This document shows positions 8,120 through 15,425 of a stretch of DNA of 43,586 nucleotides, piece after piece. Source of the stretch: an uncultured Clostridia bacterium (GTDB taxonomy: Bacteria > Bacillota > Clostridia > Christensenellales > UBA1242); contig CALWTK010000007.1 of NCBI GenBank assembly GCA_944384465.1, positions 1-43,586 of the forward strand, written 5' to 3'. The notes below the pieces were generated by a model. The model was given only the letters and a program-made list of their open reading frames with translations. It had not been told where the DNA came from and ran no database searches. The translations under genes were made by a program, and so were the position numbers. Within the stretch, counting starts at the first letter, position 1, and each line of letters starts with the position of its first letter.

Positions 8120-8983
8120 ATGATATGTGATATTTGTCCTCGCAGTTGTAGAGTGGATAGAGCAAAGGCGGCGGGGTTTTGTCAAGAGACGGAAGAGATT
8201 AGGATAAGCAAAGTGATGCTCCATAAGTACGAAGAGCCACTTATCAGTGGTGGAGAAAAAGATAAGGGTAGCGGAGCAATATTTTTCGCTGGGTGTAATC
8301 TAAAATGCGTCTATTGCCAAAATTTCCCCATCAGTCATAAAAATAAGGGCAAAAATATTTCGGTAGATGAATTGGCAAATATTTTCAAAGATTTGGAAAG
8401 AAAAGGCGCCCTAAATATCAATTTGGTCACTCCTACTCATTTCACTGTAAAGATAATTGAAGCACTGAAAGTATACAAACCAAATATCCCTATAGTGTGG
8501 AATTCTAGTGGATACGAGAGCGTGGAGACAATAGAAAAATTGAAAGGATATGTGGATATCTTTTTAGTGGATTTGAAATATATGTCAGACGAGTTGTCAA
8601 CAAAATATAGTGGCGCTATAAATTATGTGGAAGCAGCTACCAAATCGATTTTAAAGATGCGTGAGTTGCAACCAAAAGACGTGATAGAAAAAGGACAAAT
8701 GAAAAAAGGTGTGATAGTTCGACATCTTGTCCTGCCGACACATACGGACGATAGTATAAAATGCCTAGATTTTATCCTAAAGAATTTAGGTAAGGATACA
8801 ATAGTCAGCATCATGAGTCAATATGAACCTAGATATGATGCAAAAAAATTTCCTGAAATAGACAGGAAAATCACACCTATTGAATATAAAAGAGTGGTAA
8901 ATTTTGCTATTAAAAATGACATGAAAAACTGTTTTGTCCAGGACCTATCCAGTGCGGATTCAAAATACACGCCAAAATTTTAG
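8120..8983 (+). CDS. Radical SAM protein, PflX family
   Basis: A 287-residue radical SAM enzyme homologous to pyruvate formate-lyase activating enzymes (the PflX group, whose substrate is not known). It starts with MICDICPRSCRVDR, a Cys pair typical of this group, followed by the radical SAM cluster motif CNLKCVYCQN (CxxxCxxC) and a TIM-barrel pattern including FLVDLKYMSDEL and IVRHLVLPTHTDDSI. It would bind a 4Fe-4S cluster and S-adenosylmethionine in the cytoplasm. The frame is open upstream to 7952, but that stretch overlaps the divergent lipoprotein gene and the promoter; ATG 8120 gives the normal N-terminus. No glycyl radical enzyme is adjacent. Confidence 0.88.
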   Translation: MICDICPRSCRVDRAKAAGFCQETEEIRISKVMLHKYEEPLISGGEKDKGSGAIFFAGCNLKCVYCQNFPISHKNKGKNISVDELANIFKDLERKGALNINLVTPTHFTVKIIEALKVYKPNIPIVWNSSGYESVETIEKLKGYVDIFLVDLKYMSDELSTKYSGAINYVEAATKSILKMRELQPKDVIEKGQMKKGVIVRHLVLPTHTDDSIKCLDFILKNLGKDTIVSIMSQYEPRYDAKKFPEIDRKITPIEYKRVVNFAIKNDMKNCFVQDLSSADSKYTPKF

Positions 8984-9011
8984 TTAAATAATTGATGTAA
9001 ATGAAAGGACT

Positions 9012-9860
9012 TTAATTGATATTATTAGATATAATATTTGACGCTTGCATATTTCTCACCAAACTTCCAAAAGGACTATTGACAACATAATTATCATCTA
9101 AACCATCCAATGTCAGTGAAAAATCTTGAGATATAAAGTTTTTTTGTTTTGGGAAGATTTTTTCTTCGATGATGAAATATTGCTCTTCTATGTCTGGACT
9201 AACTTTTTCGTACTCTTTCAATATGTGAGCGATTTTGAATTTGTTGGCTCCAGGAACTCTTGTAGCGAACAAAGAAGCATAATAAGGATTGAAAGGAATG
9301 TACGACAAAATTTCTTTTTCCAAAGCTTTGACATCACATCCTTTGACATCAATTGCGAAATAATACATCAGTTCGGCGTCACCATATGTTGTGACGTTAA
9401 ATTGGTGCTCTAAAATGTCCGCATTGGCAACATTTTTAGCAAAAAGGTAAGATAGCTCTGGGCTTTGACTGTTCAGGATGACTTCTTCATGCTTTTTAAT
9501 GTCGCTGCCTGGCAAAAGTGCCATCTGATAATTGTCATAAGGATTATTGGAATTGTAAACGACGTCGCCATGTTTTTGAACATCAAAATTGGTAAATCTT
9601 GCAAACATCAAACTAAATTTAGGATTATTTGCTTGCAGGATGATCTTGCTGTGTTTTTTCAAATTGGCGTCTGCATTGCAATTAATTGATAGGTACAAAC
9701 TGAATTGCGCATTTCTTGCCGAAATAAGTTTGTCTTCAAGTTCTAGGAAATGTTTGGATTTCCCATTTTTTTTGTATTCATCTATCAATTGAAAAAATAG
9801 ATGTAGATTGTTTTCTTTGGATAAATTTTTATTGAAAATATATTTTTGTATAATACTCAT
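9012..9860 (-). CDS. Hypothetical protein with about six tandem helical repeats
   Basis: A 282-residue cytoplasmic protein. From about residue 45 to 210 it has five or six repeats of 27-30 residues with the pattern h..h-(I/V)(I/L)..(S/A).(N/D)P.(F/Y)..(L/M)(F/Y)A.....(A/C)D(I/V), for example KIILQANNPKFSLMFARF, EEVILNSQSPELSYLFAKNV and LMYYFAIDVKGCDVKALEKE. This suggests an alpha-solenoid binding surface. The ends are not repetitive. No family named. The gene has its own promoter with a built-in inverted repeat, no ribosome binding site and the ATG 6 bp after the -10, so it is probably leaderless and regulated. Confidence 0.75.
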   Translation of the reverse strand: MSIIQKYIFNKNLSKENNLHLFFQLIDEYKKNGKSKHFLELEDKLISARNAQFSLYLSINCNADANLKKHSKIILQANNPKFSLMFARFTNFDVQKHGDVVYNSNNPYDNYQMALLPGSDIKKHEEVILNSQSPELSYLFAKNVANADILEHQFNVTTYGDAELMYYFAIDVKGCDVKALEKEILSYIPFNPYYASLFATRVPGANKFKIAHILKEYEKVSPDIEEQYFIIEEKIFPKQKNFISQDFSLTLDGLDDNYVVNSPFGSLVRNMQASNIISNNIN

Positions 9861-9866
9861 AAAAAA

Positions 9867-9895
9867 ATATTACCACTAGATAGTGGCAATGTCAA
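9867..9895 (-). promoter_or_regulatory. Consensus promoter with an inverted repeat in its spacer
   Basis: Read on the minus strand: TTGACA (9895-9890), 17 bp, TAATAT (9872-9867), 6 bp, ATG at 9860. The spacer holds CCACTA-GA-TAGTGG (9873-9886), which extends to 9-bp arms with one mismatch. The position suggests a repressor operator. It starts 8 bp after the rpiB stop codon. Confidence 0.75.
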
Positions 9896-9902
9896 TAGTG
9901 AA

Positions 9903-10325
9903 TTAATATTTTGATATTCTTCTTAAATGCCTTCCGCCTTCAAATTCGCTGGTCAAAAAGACTTTTATAATTTTCAAAGCAGTACGGAAACTGATGAGTC
10001 TACTGCCCATAGTTAGGACATTGGCGTCTTCATCCTTTCGTGCGAGAAACGCGGTGGTATAGTCTAGCGCGCACACAGCACGAATACCTTTGTATCTGTT
10101 CGCTACGATATTTGCGCCGACCCCGCTCCCACAGATAAAAATTCCACAATTGTCTTCATTTTTCAATACTTCTTGGCTTGCTGGGGCGATGAAATCTGGA
10201 TAATCATCATTTGGGTCATAACTTTGTGGACCCATGTATTTGTATTCCACATTTTTTTTGTCAAAATATTGCATCAATTTTTGGATATAATCGTAACCAG
10301 CATGGTCACAAGATAAAATAATCAT
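9903..10325 (-). CDS. rpiB: RpiB/LacA/LacB-family sugar-phosphate isomerase
   Basis: A 140-residue aldose-ketose isomerase, most likely ribose-5-phosphate isomerase B of the pentose phosphate pathway. Motifs: SCDHAGYDY at the start (DHAG binding loop), NDDYPDFI, then CGIFICGSGVGANIVANRYK with the GSG phosphate loop, IRAVCALDY with the active-site Cys, and TTAFLARKDEDANVLTMGSR. The length is normal. AGGAG is well placed upstream of the ATG. It fits with the transketolase gene at 24628 in the same pathway. LacAB-type specificity cannot be excluded, but no lactose genes are near. Confidence 0.88.
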   Translation of the reverse strand: MIILSCDHAGYDYIQKLMQYFDKKNVEYKYMGPQSYDPNDDYPDFIAPASQEVLKNEDNCGIFICGSGVGANIVANRYKGIRAVCALDYTTAFLARKDEDANVLTMGSRLISFRTALKIIKVFLTSEFEGGRHLRRISKY

Positions 10326-10551
10326 ATAAACTCCTATATTATTTTGATTGTACGTATTAATTGAAATCGGTAAATCAATTTAATTATTTAATTTTTTATA
10401 AATTTTCATATTAATTATTCGTATAAAGTAAACTTTGTATTCATCTTAAAACACATATTATATTTTATATTAAATTAAATAAAAAATCTAGCAAATCAGA
10501 AAATTATTTTAAACTATATACAAATTGTGATTTTCATGTTATAATACTAAT
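10326..10551. other. AT-rich divergent intergenic region
   Basis: About 225 bases between rpiB (minus) and the TM2 gene (plus). The only clear element is the extended -10 TGT-TATAAT (TATAAT at 10540-10545), 6 bp before the ATG at 10552, giving a likely leaderless start. Nothing else is recognised. Confidence 0.5.
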
Positions 10552-11028
10552 ATGGAATTATTCAAAAACAAGCGATGTCCAAGGTGTAACACCAAAGTGC
10601 CGAAAGAGTTAAATATCTGCCCAACCTGTCAGTTAAATTACGACAAATTCAATCGCGCGACTAACAGTGAAGCCAAACTTGCCATCCATATGGATGAACG
10701 TGAGCGAGTACTGTATAGAAAAGGTTGTCCTAGCGACGTGAGTAAGATTAAATTATTGTTGTTGACGATATTTTTAGGTTTTATAGGGGTACATCATTAT
10801 TATGTTGGGCGAACGGGAAAAGGAGTTTTTTATTCCATATTTTTTGTAATAGGGGTGGTCAATGCAATATTCACTTATGTCTTGCAATCTACTCCGCAGG
10901 GCGAGTTGTGGGAGATTTTCACATTATTAGTGCTGATATGGGGCGTTGTGATAATAATGTGGCTGTTTGACATAATCAATGTTGCGTGCAATAGATACAA
11001 GATACCGGTAAGTTTACCAAAAAAATGA
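10552..11028 (+). CDS. Zinc-ribbon TM2-domain membrane protein
   Basis: A 158-residue membrane protein. An N-terminal zinc ribbon, KRCPRCNTKVPKELNICPTC (two CxxC pairs near residues 8-27), is followed by a TM2 domain (LLLLTIFLGFIGVHHYYVGR, then GKGVFYSIFF) and one more hydrophobic segment (LVLIWGVVIIMWLFDIINV). The function of such proteins is not known. The ATG lies 6 bp after an extended -10 element and has no ribosome binding site. The TGA stop is 7 bp before the mnmA start, so the two genes are probably cotranscribed. Confidence 0.85.
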   Translation: MELFKNKRCPRCNTKVPKELNICPTCQLNYDKFNRATNSEAKLAIHMDERERVLYRKGCPSDVSKIKLLLLTIFLGFIGVHHYYVGRTGKGVFYSIFFVIGVVNAIFTYVLQSTPQGELWEIFTLLVLIWGVVIIMWLFDIINVACNRYKIPVSLPKK

Positions 11029-11035
11029 GGTTAAA

Positions 11036-12112
11036 ATGAAGACAGTTGTTGTAGGATTAAGTGGAGGAGTGGACTCATCAGTAGCGGCATATTTGCTGAA
11101 GAAGCAAGGATATAATGTCGTAGGTCTTTTCATGCTTAATTGGGAAGAGCAGGACGACGGCGGACATTGCAGTGCGGAGCAGGATTTTGAAGACGTGAAA
11201 CGTGTCGCCAACAAAATAGGCATACCATATTATACTGTAAATTATTCCAAAGAATACAAGGACAGGGTTTTCAGTTATTTTCTTGACGAATACAAAAAAG
11301 GTTACACGCCCAATCCGGACGTTTTGTGCAACAAGGAGATTAAGTTCGGACCATTTTTGAAGCACGCACTAGAGTTGGGCGCGGACTATATAGCGACAGG
11401 GCACTATTGCAAGCGTGTGGATAGGGACGGAAAAGTCTATTTGTACAAATCTCATGACAAGAGCAAGGACCAGACCTATTTCTTAAATCAACTCAGCCAA
11501 GACCAATTGAAATATACCTTATTCCCGCTAGCTGACATAGACAAGACGGAAGTCAGACGCATAGCAAAAGAACTCGGACTTGTCACAGCTGAGAAAAAGG
11601 ACAGCACGGGCATATGCTTCATAGGGGAGCGAAATTTTAGGAAATTTTTAAAATCTTATCTTCCAGCGCAAAAAGGACTTATAAAAGACTTGTCCGGCAA
11701 TGTGCTAGGTGAACATGACGGCGTCATGTACTATACAATAGGGCAAAGGCGTGGACTGAATATCGGTGGGAAAGATGGCTATGACAATGATAGGTGGTTC
11801 GTAGTCAAAAAGGATGTCGCTACAAATACGCTATATGTGAATTGTGGTGAGTGTGAAGAGATGTATTCGCGCGGTTGCATAGTGAAGGAATTTAATTGGA
11901 TTACAGACGAGATGAAGAGTGATTTCTCAGCATTCGTCAAATTAAGGTACCGTCAGCCGGACCAGAAGGTGCATGTCAAAATCATGGACGACCACACCAT
12001 TCAATTGGATTTTGACGAGAAGCAACGCGCTGTGACCATTGGACAGTTTGCAGTTTTATATGCAGAAGACGGCATGTGCTATGGTGGCGGTAGGATAGAT
12101 AGTTTACTATAA
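11036..12112 (+). CDS. mnmA: tRNA-specific 2-thiouridylase MnmA
   Basis: A 358-residue enzyme that thiolates U34 of Lys, Glu and Gln tRNAs. The ATP pyrophosphatase motif GLSGGVDSSVAAYLL is at the N-terminus. NPDVLCNKEIKFG carries the first catalytic Cys and DSTGICFIGERNF the second. YIATGHYC, MYYTIGQRRGLNIGG and the C-terminal beta-barrel RYRQPDQKVHV follow, ending in FAVLYAEDGMCYGGGRI. Length and motifs are normal. GAGG lies upstream of the ATG. Confidence 0.96.
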   Translation: MKTVVVGLSGGVDSSVAAYLLKKQGYNVVGLFMLNWEEQDDGGHCSAEQDFEDVKRVANKIGIPYYTVNYSKEYKDRVFSYFLDEYKKGYTPNPDVLCNKEIKFGPFLKHALELGADYIATGHYCKRVDRDGKVYLYKSHDKSKDQTYFLNQLSQDQLKYTLFPLADIDKTEVRRIAKELGLVTAEKKDSTGICFIGERNFRKFLKSYLPAQKGLIKDLSGNVLGEHDGVMYYTIGQRRGLNIGGKDGYDNDRWFVVKKDVATNTLYVNCGECEEMYSRGCIVKEFNWITDEMKSDFSAFVKLRYRQPDQKVHVKIMDDHTIQLDFDEKQRAVTIGQFAVLYAEDGMCYGGGRIDSLL

Positions 12113-12126
12113 TTTCAACTATTCTA

Positions 12127-12154
12127 TTGTATTTTGAAAAATATGTGTTACAAT
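12127..12154 (+). promoter_or_regulatory. Promoter upstream of the 12200 gene
   Basis: TTGTAT (12127-12132), 16 bp, TACAAT (12149-12154) with TGT just before the -10 (extended -10). It lies directly after the mnmA stop. Confidence 0.5.
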
Positions 12155-12199
12155 AACTATAACTTCTATGGGACACCAATCACTTAAAGGAGAAGAGAT

Positions 12200-13372
12200 A
12201 TGGGCAATGCTTATTATAGTAGTGGCGAGCGAGATGAAGAGACGGGCGAATATATTAGGCCAAAAGTTTGGGACGACAAGATTGTACATAACAACGAAAA
12301 CGCGCCTGCTCAACCAGTTGAGCCAAAGGCCTTTGATTCAAAGACAAAATCGTATATTCCAAAAGAGTTTGATAACGGATATTATATAGATCACAAGGAA
12401 AAATATTATAAGCATGCCACTCAATATTGGGATTGGGAATATTTTAGGAGATACGCCAATGCCGTCTATGATGCTTACAAAAATATGGCAGAGTACTTTT
12501 TTACGAATCTGAAACCTATTGAGCCTAATGATATACCATATTTTGTAAATTTGGCAGAAACGCCGCATCAGGATATAAATATAAACAATTTAATAGCAGC
12601 AGAGAACCAACTGGTAAAACAATTCTCTAGGTCAAACAGGACCATACAAGCGAAAATAAACAAACATTCCGCACTTTCACGCTTGCAGATGTATGGCGCT
12701 AAAACTTGGGTAATGTTCTTTGCCTTGACAGATAAAATACCAGTAAAAGACAACATCTCTTTGAAAAAAAATTATTCCAACATGGACAAAAACAATATAG
12801 AACACGTCATGAAAGTATTTAGAAGTGCAAAATTATTGAATTTTCATATCAAAAGTAATGTGTCTAAAGCAATCTTGGGGAAATATAAAGGAATAGCTAA
12901 TGAAGTTTATAACATTCTCAAGTTCAGTGCCGTTTATGATGATGTGGTCAAAAGTGTCGATGGCGTGACAATAGAGGAGTGTTCAGCGATAGGAAATGAG
13001 TTGACACCTAAATTGGCTATAGCTGCTGAGACAAATGATAGAATTAAAAGTTTATTCAAATTTTATAATTTATATTCAAATATAAAACATGTGATACAAA
13101 AAACGAACACCAAAACTTACATGTGGAAAAATGGTTCGTCAGAATGGTTCATCTATTCTGGTGATGAAAAAGAAGATATTGGCAAAGATTATTATCAAGA
13201 GTGCAAGAGATATTTTTCTGCTTGTGAAAAATTGAAAGCAAAATTGAGTGAAGACGATACGCCGTTTTATAAAGATGTAGATAAAATTTACCATGAATTA
13301 CATGAAGCGATATTAAATGCTACCGATTCTTATAACGCTAGTCACTTAGCAAAATACCATGAGTCGAACTAA
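12200..13372 (+). CDS. Hypothetical protein, 390 residues
   Basis: I do not recognise this protein. The first 70 residues are polar and probably disordered (SSGERDEETGEYIRPKVWDD and onward). The rest is helical, with aromatic-rich stretches such as ATQYWDWEYFRRYANAVYDA, and LNFHIKSNVSKAILGKYKGI. There is no signal peptide or membrane segment. It has a strong ribosome binding site (AAAGGAGAAG) and its own promoter, and its 3' end overlaps a terminator, so it looks like a single-gene unit between mnmA and the TasA-like island. Confidence 0.75.
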   Translation: MGNAYYSSGERDEETGEYIRPKVWDDKIVHNNENAPAQPVEPKAFDSKTKSYIPKEFDNGYYIDHKEKYYKHATQYWDWEYFRRYANAVYDAYKNMAEYFFTNLKPIEPNDIPYFVNLAETPHQDININNLIAAENQLVKQFSRSNRTIQAKINKHSALSRLQMYGAKTWVMFFALTDKIPVKDNISLKKNYSNMDKNNIEHVMKVFRSAKLLNFHIKSNVSKAILGKYKGIANEVYNILKFSAVYDDVVKSVDGVTIEECSAIGNELTPKLAIAAETNDRIKSLFKFYNLYSNIKHVIQKTNTKTYMWKNGSSEWFIYSGDEKEDIGKDYYQECKRYFSACEKLKAKLSEDDTPFYKDVDKIYHELHEAILNATDSYNASHLAKYHESN

Positions 13373-13388
13373 AATCGACTCATTTTTT
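13361..13388 (+). terminator. Terminator of the 12200 gene
   Basis: GAGTCGA/TCGACTC stem (13361-13367 with 13375-13381), loop of 7, then ATTTTTT. The stem includes the last codons. Confidence 0.85.
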
Positions 13389-13470
13389 GTAAGGAAAAAT
13401 TAAAATAATTTTTTTAGCAATTGAAAAAAATGATGTTTGCTAAAAAAATAAAAAAAATTACAAAAAACAT

Positions 13471-13499
13471 TTGACTTAAAAATTTATATGCACTAAAAT
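13471..13499 (+). promoter_or_regulatory. Promoter of the first TasA-like gene
   Basis: TTGACT (13471-13476), 17 bp, TAAAAT (13494-13499). Transcription from here would give a leader of more than 200 nt before the ATG at 13730. Confidence 0.75.
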
Positions 13500-13503
13500 C
13501 ATA

Positions 13504-13729
13504 ATAAGTAATCGAGGTCGATGTAGATTGCTTACGTACATATTTGTACAAATAAATTTGCAAATTTGTTTGTTATTGCAAACAATCTGAGATAGTATAT
13601 GCATTACTTATTTCAGAGGATCGATTTCGTAAGTGGGTGAAACCATTTAGGGGAAATCAAGAGTCTATTGTTAGAATAGACATGGTTAGTCGAAAAACCA
13701 TTAAATTAATTTAAAAGGGGAAAAATAAG
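13504..13729 (+). promoter_or_regulatory. Structured 5' leader of the first TasA-like gene
   Basis: A long untranslated leader with several nested pairings. ATAAGTAAT (13504-13512) pairs with ATTACTTAT (13603-13611). Inside it, AGATTG (13525-13530) pairs with CAATCT (13583-13588), and the palindromes ATTTGTACAAAT (13542-13553) and AAATTTGCAAATTT (13554-13567) lie in the loop. Further on are a GTCTATT/AATAGAC hairpin (13663-13681) and ATGGTT (13682-13687), which can pair with AACCAT at either 13641-13646 or 13696-13701. The two choices exclude each other. It matches no riboswitch class that I can recognise. A ribosome binding site AAAAGGGGA precedes the ATG. Confidence 0.55.
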
Positions 13730-14449
13730 ATGACAAAAACAAAATCTAAAAAAATGACTAAATCAACCTTTGCCATCATTATAATGGCGGTGGTTATGGT
13801 CGCTATGCTCGCCTTCGGCGGCACTTATGCTTATTTTACGGCTAGTACATCTGCTAAATCAACCAGCTTTACAACAGGTAAAGTAGTATTGACAAACAGT
13901 GGTGCAAATATAACTGTAATCAGTGATAAAGTAGTTCCAGGTGATACTATTATTAACGATGTTATTAGTTACACTAATGGATCAGATGTTAATACTTATA
14001 TTGCAGTTGTTATGACTGTTAAAAAAGGAACTAATGCTGGTGACGCAGAAGAAGTTACTGATCTATCAGAAATCAGTAGCGCTATCAACTTGGGCGTTAC
14101 TACTTCTTGGCAACAATGTGAAACTAGCACTAATGTTTACATTGCAAAAGGTACAGACTTTGCAGTATCTCCAAGTGGTGATCCTATTAACTTCACAACT
14201 GGTGCTGTAACATTCAATGTTGACGAACACTATACTGATGGAACAAGTGAACTTGGTGCAGGCACTTGGGAAGGTGTATACATTGAAATCAGTTTCAAAG
14301 CATATCAAGTACAAGCTGAATATGCAAAAACAGATGCAAACACTACATTGAGTGTGTCGGCAGAAGATGCAACTAATGCAGAAAAAGTTTGGACAGCAAT
14401 AAAATATATGCTAGGTGACAATTATACTCCAGCTACTCCAGCTCCATAA
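13730..14449 (+). CDS. TasA/camelysin-like secreted protein (copy 1)
   Basis: A 239-residue secreted protein of the TasA/camelysin type (SipW-dependent surface or biofilm fibre proteins). It has a basic start with several Lys, a hydrophobic signal segment (FAIIIMAVVMVAMLAFGG) and the family hallmark GTYAYFTA just after it. KSTSFTTGKVVLT, ISDKVVPGDTIINDVISYTN and DVNTYIAVVMTV belong to the beta-sandwich core. Cleavage is expected near the TYAYFTA segment. The gene has a promoter, a structured leader, a strong ribosome binding site and a terminator. Bases 13779-13844 are identical to an inverted copy in the convergent gene at 14721-15425, although the mature parts differ greatly. No dedicated SipW peptidase gene is in the window. 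Confidence 0.85.
   Translation: MTKTKSKKMTKSTFAIIIMAVVMVAMLAFGGTYAYFTASTSAKSTSFTTGKVVLTNSGANITVISDKVVPGDTIINDVISYTNGSDVNTYIAVVMTVKKGTNAGDAEEVTDLSEISSAINLGVTTSWQQCETSTNVYIAKGTDFAVSPSGDPINFTTGAVTFNVDEHYTDGTSELGAGTWEGVYIEISFKAYQVQAEYAKTDANTTLSVSAEDATNAEKVWTAIKYMLGDNYTPATPAP
13779..13844 (+). repeat. 66-bp inverted repeat, left copy
   Basis: Exact reverse complement of 15251-15316 over all 66 bases; identity stops abruptly at both ends. It encodes the signal hydrophobic segment and GTYAYFTA in the same frame in both genes, and is more GC-rich than its surroundings. The two copies face each other and enclose about 1.4 kb containing both mature domains. Confidence 0.95.
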
Positions 14450-14451
14450 TT

Positions 14452-14478
14452 AAAAATCTCGCAACAGCGAGATTTTTT
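14452..14478 (+). terminator. Terminator of TasA-like copy 1
   Basis: AAATCTCGC/GCGAGATTT stem (14454-14462 with 14467-14475) followed by a T run. Nearly the same stem ends the convergent gene at 14682-14707. Confidence 0.85.
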
Positions 14479-14525
14479 ATGTCAAATTAGTTTGAGTTAC
14501 ACCATTCTATAATATATTTATTAAT

Positions 14526-14551
14526 AGTAAAGCAAAGTACTTTGCTTTACT
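14526..14551. repeat. 26-bp perfect palindrome
   Basis: AGTAAAGCAAAGT is followed directly by its reverse complement, and AT-rich flanks extend the pairing imperfectly on both sides. It lies about 10 bp from the midpoint between the two 66-bp repeat copies and could form a cruciform. Confidence 0.8.
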
Positions 14552-14625
14552 TTATTATAAATATATGATTGTAAAATTTGTAGCGTTATATATTTTTCTA
14601 CCAAAATAAATTTAAATTTAGATGA

Positions 14626-14672
14626 GAAAATTCTTATAATTAAGAATTTTCCCTTTTTTTTTTGGGGGGGGG
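14626..14672 (+). terminator. Hairpin with T10 tract followed by a G9 run
   Basis: GAAAATTCTT/AAGAATTTTC (14626-14635 with 14642-14651), then CC, ten T (14654-14663) and nine G (14664-14672). The hairpin and T run form a backup terminator. The G run has no evident role and is striking in such AT-rich DNA; it may be a slippage site or a sequencing artefact. Confidence 0.6.
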
Positions 14673-14681
14673 TAAAAAAGA

Positions 14682-14707
14682 AAAAATCTCGCTGTAGCGA
14701 GATTTTT
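14682..14707 (-). terminator. Terminator of TasA-like copy 2
   Basis: Stem AAAAATCTCGC with GCGAGATTTTT around a TGTA loop, just after the stop of the minus-strand gene. It shares the stem sequence of the terminator at 14452-14478. Confidence 0.85.
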
Positions 14708-14720
14708 AAAACAATTTAAA

Positions 14721-15425
14721 TTAGGCACCAGTATGTAAAGCATTCCAAGCAGCATCAACACTAGCGTAATTTGTTTCCCCGTCCCCATCTTCATCTATAG
14801 CCTGTATTGCTTCAGATGAAATGGTTATAGTAATTGTTTTTTCCATCAAAGTACCTGTTGTGGTTTCAGTACTTTTGCTGTAACCATAGAATCTAATACC
14901 TGTACATACATCAATCGGTGTATTTGCTTCAGCCGCTGTAACTTTACGTCCATATACGTTAGTTTCATCGCTTACAGCAGTCCAACCAGCAGCTTGAGTA
15001 ACATCAAGGAAATAATCTCCTTCAGTTGTACATTCTGCTGCTGATTTTTTTTGATTACCTGCACCATCGAATGTAACTGAGAATGTTACGAATACATAAG
15101 TATCAACATTTGATGCACTTGTAACTTGTACAGAACCAGTGTCAATCAAACTTGAACCAGATACAACTTTATCACTTACAAGTGTAGCCATTGTATTTGC
15201 GTTCAATTTTACTGTACCAGTAGTAACACTACCTTCTACTTCACTAGCAGTAGCCGTAAAATAAGCATAAGTGCCGCCGAAGGCGAGCATAGCGACCATA
15301 ACCACCGCCATTATAAGCGGAACAATTCTCCCTATTGCCAGATTGCACACTTTGTGTGCAATCGTTGGCCTTTTGGTCGATTGTTCCGCTCTATGAAGGA
15401 ACACCTTGAGAAGGTTTTCCTTCAT
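14721..15425 (-). CDS. TasA/camelysin-like secreted protein (copy 2) with repeat-derived N-terminus
   Basis: A 234-residue protein of the same type as copy 1: from residue 38 it has LIMAVVMVAMLAFGGTYAYF, TA, then EGSVTTGTVKLNAN and VSDKVVSGSSLIDTGSVQVT. The mature domain differs clearly from copy 1. The first 37 residues are unusual: their DNA (15317-15425) consists of three nested palindromes, so this N-terminus is derived from a MITE-like element and may not be a working signal n-region. The initiation region (GAAAAGAAGTAATG) also resembles the nearby repeat. The gene may be a poorly expressed partner of copy 1, or may start at an internal ATG. Confidence 0.7.
   Translation of the reverse strand: MKENLLKVFLHRAEQSTKRPTIAHKVCNLAIGRIVPLIMAVVMVAMLAFGGTYAYFTATASEVEGSVTTGTVKLNANTMATLVSDKVVSGSSLIDTGSVQVTSASNVDTYVFVTFSVTFDGAGNQKKSAAECTTEGDYFLDVTQAAGWTAVSDETNVYGRKVTAAEANTPIDVCTGIRFYGYSKSTETTTGTLMEKTITITISSEAIQAIDEDGDGETNYASVDAAWNALHTGA
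15251..15316 (-). repeat. 66-bp inverted repeat, right copy
   Basis: Exact reverse complement of 13779-13844, in the same reading frame of the minus-strand gene. On its outer side it directly abuts the palindromic insert that starts at 15317. Confidence 0.95.
15317..15424 (-). mobile_element. MITE-like nested palindromes inside the gene start
   Basis: GCGGAACAAT (15317-15326) and ATTGTTCCGC (15380-15389) are 10-bp terminal inverted repeats. Between them is the perfect hairpin GATTGCACAC-TTT-GTGTGCAATC (15341-15363). Next to them is TGAAGGAACACCTT-GAG-AAGGTTTTCCTTCA (15394-15424; 14-bp arms, one mismatch). No transposase is present. The arrangement fits a small non-autonomous element that has become coding sequence. 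Confidence 0.65.

Noticed and set aside
11439-11450. ATTTGTACAAAT inside mnmA, similar to the palindrome operator
   Set aside because: It is a by-product of codons for YLYKS, stands alone and is not at a promoter.
14664-14672. G9 run as a G-quadruplex
   Set aside because: There is only one run of G, so an intramolecular quadruplex of standard form cannot be made.
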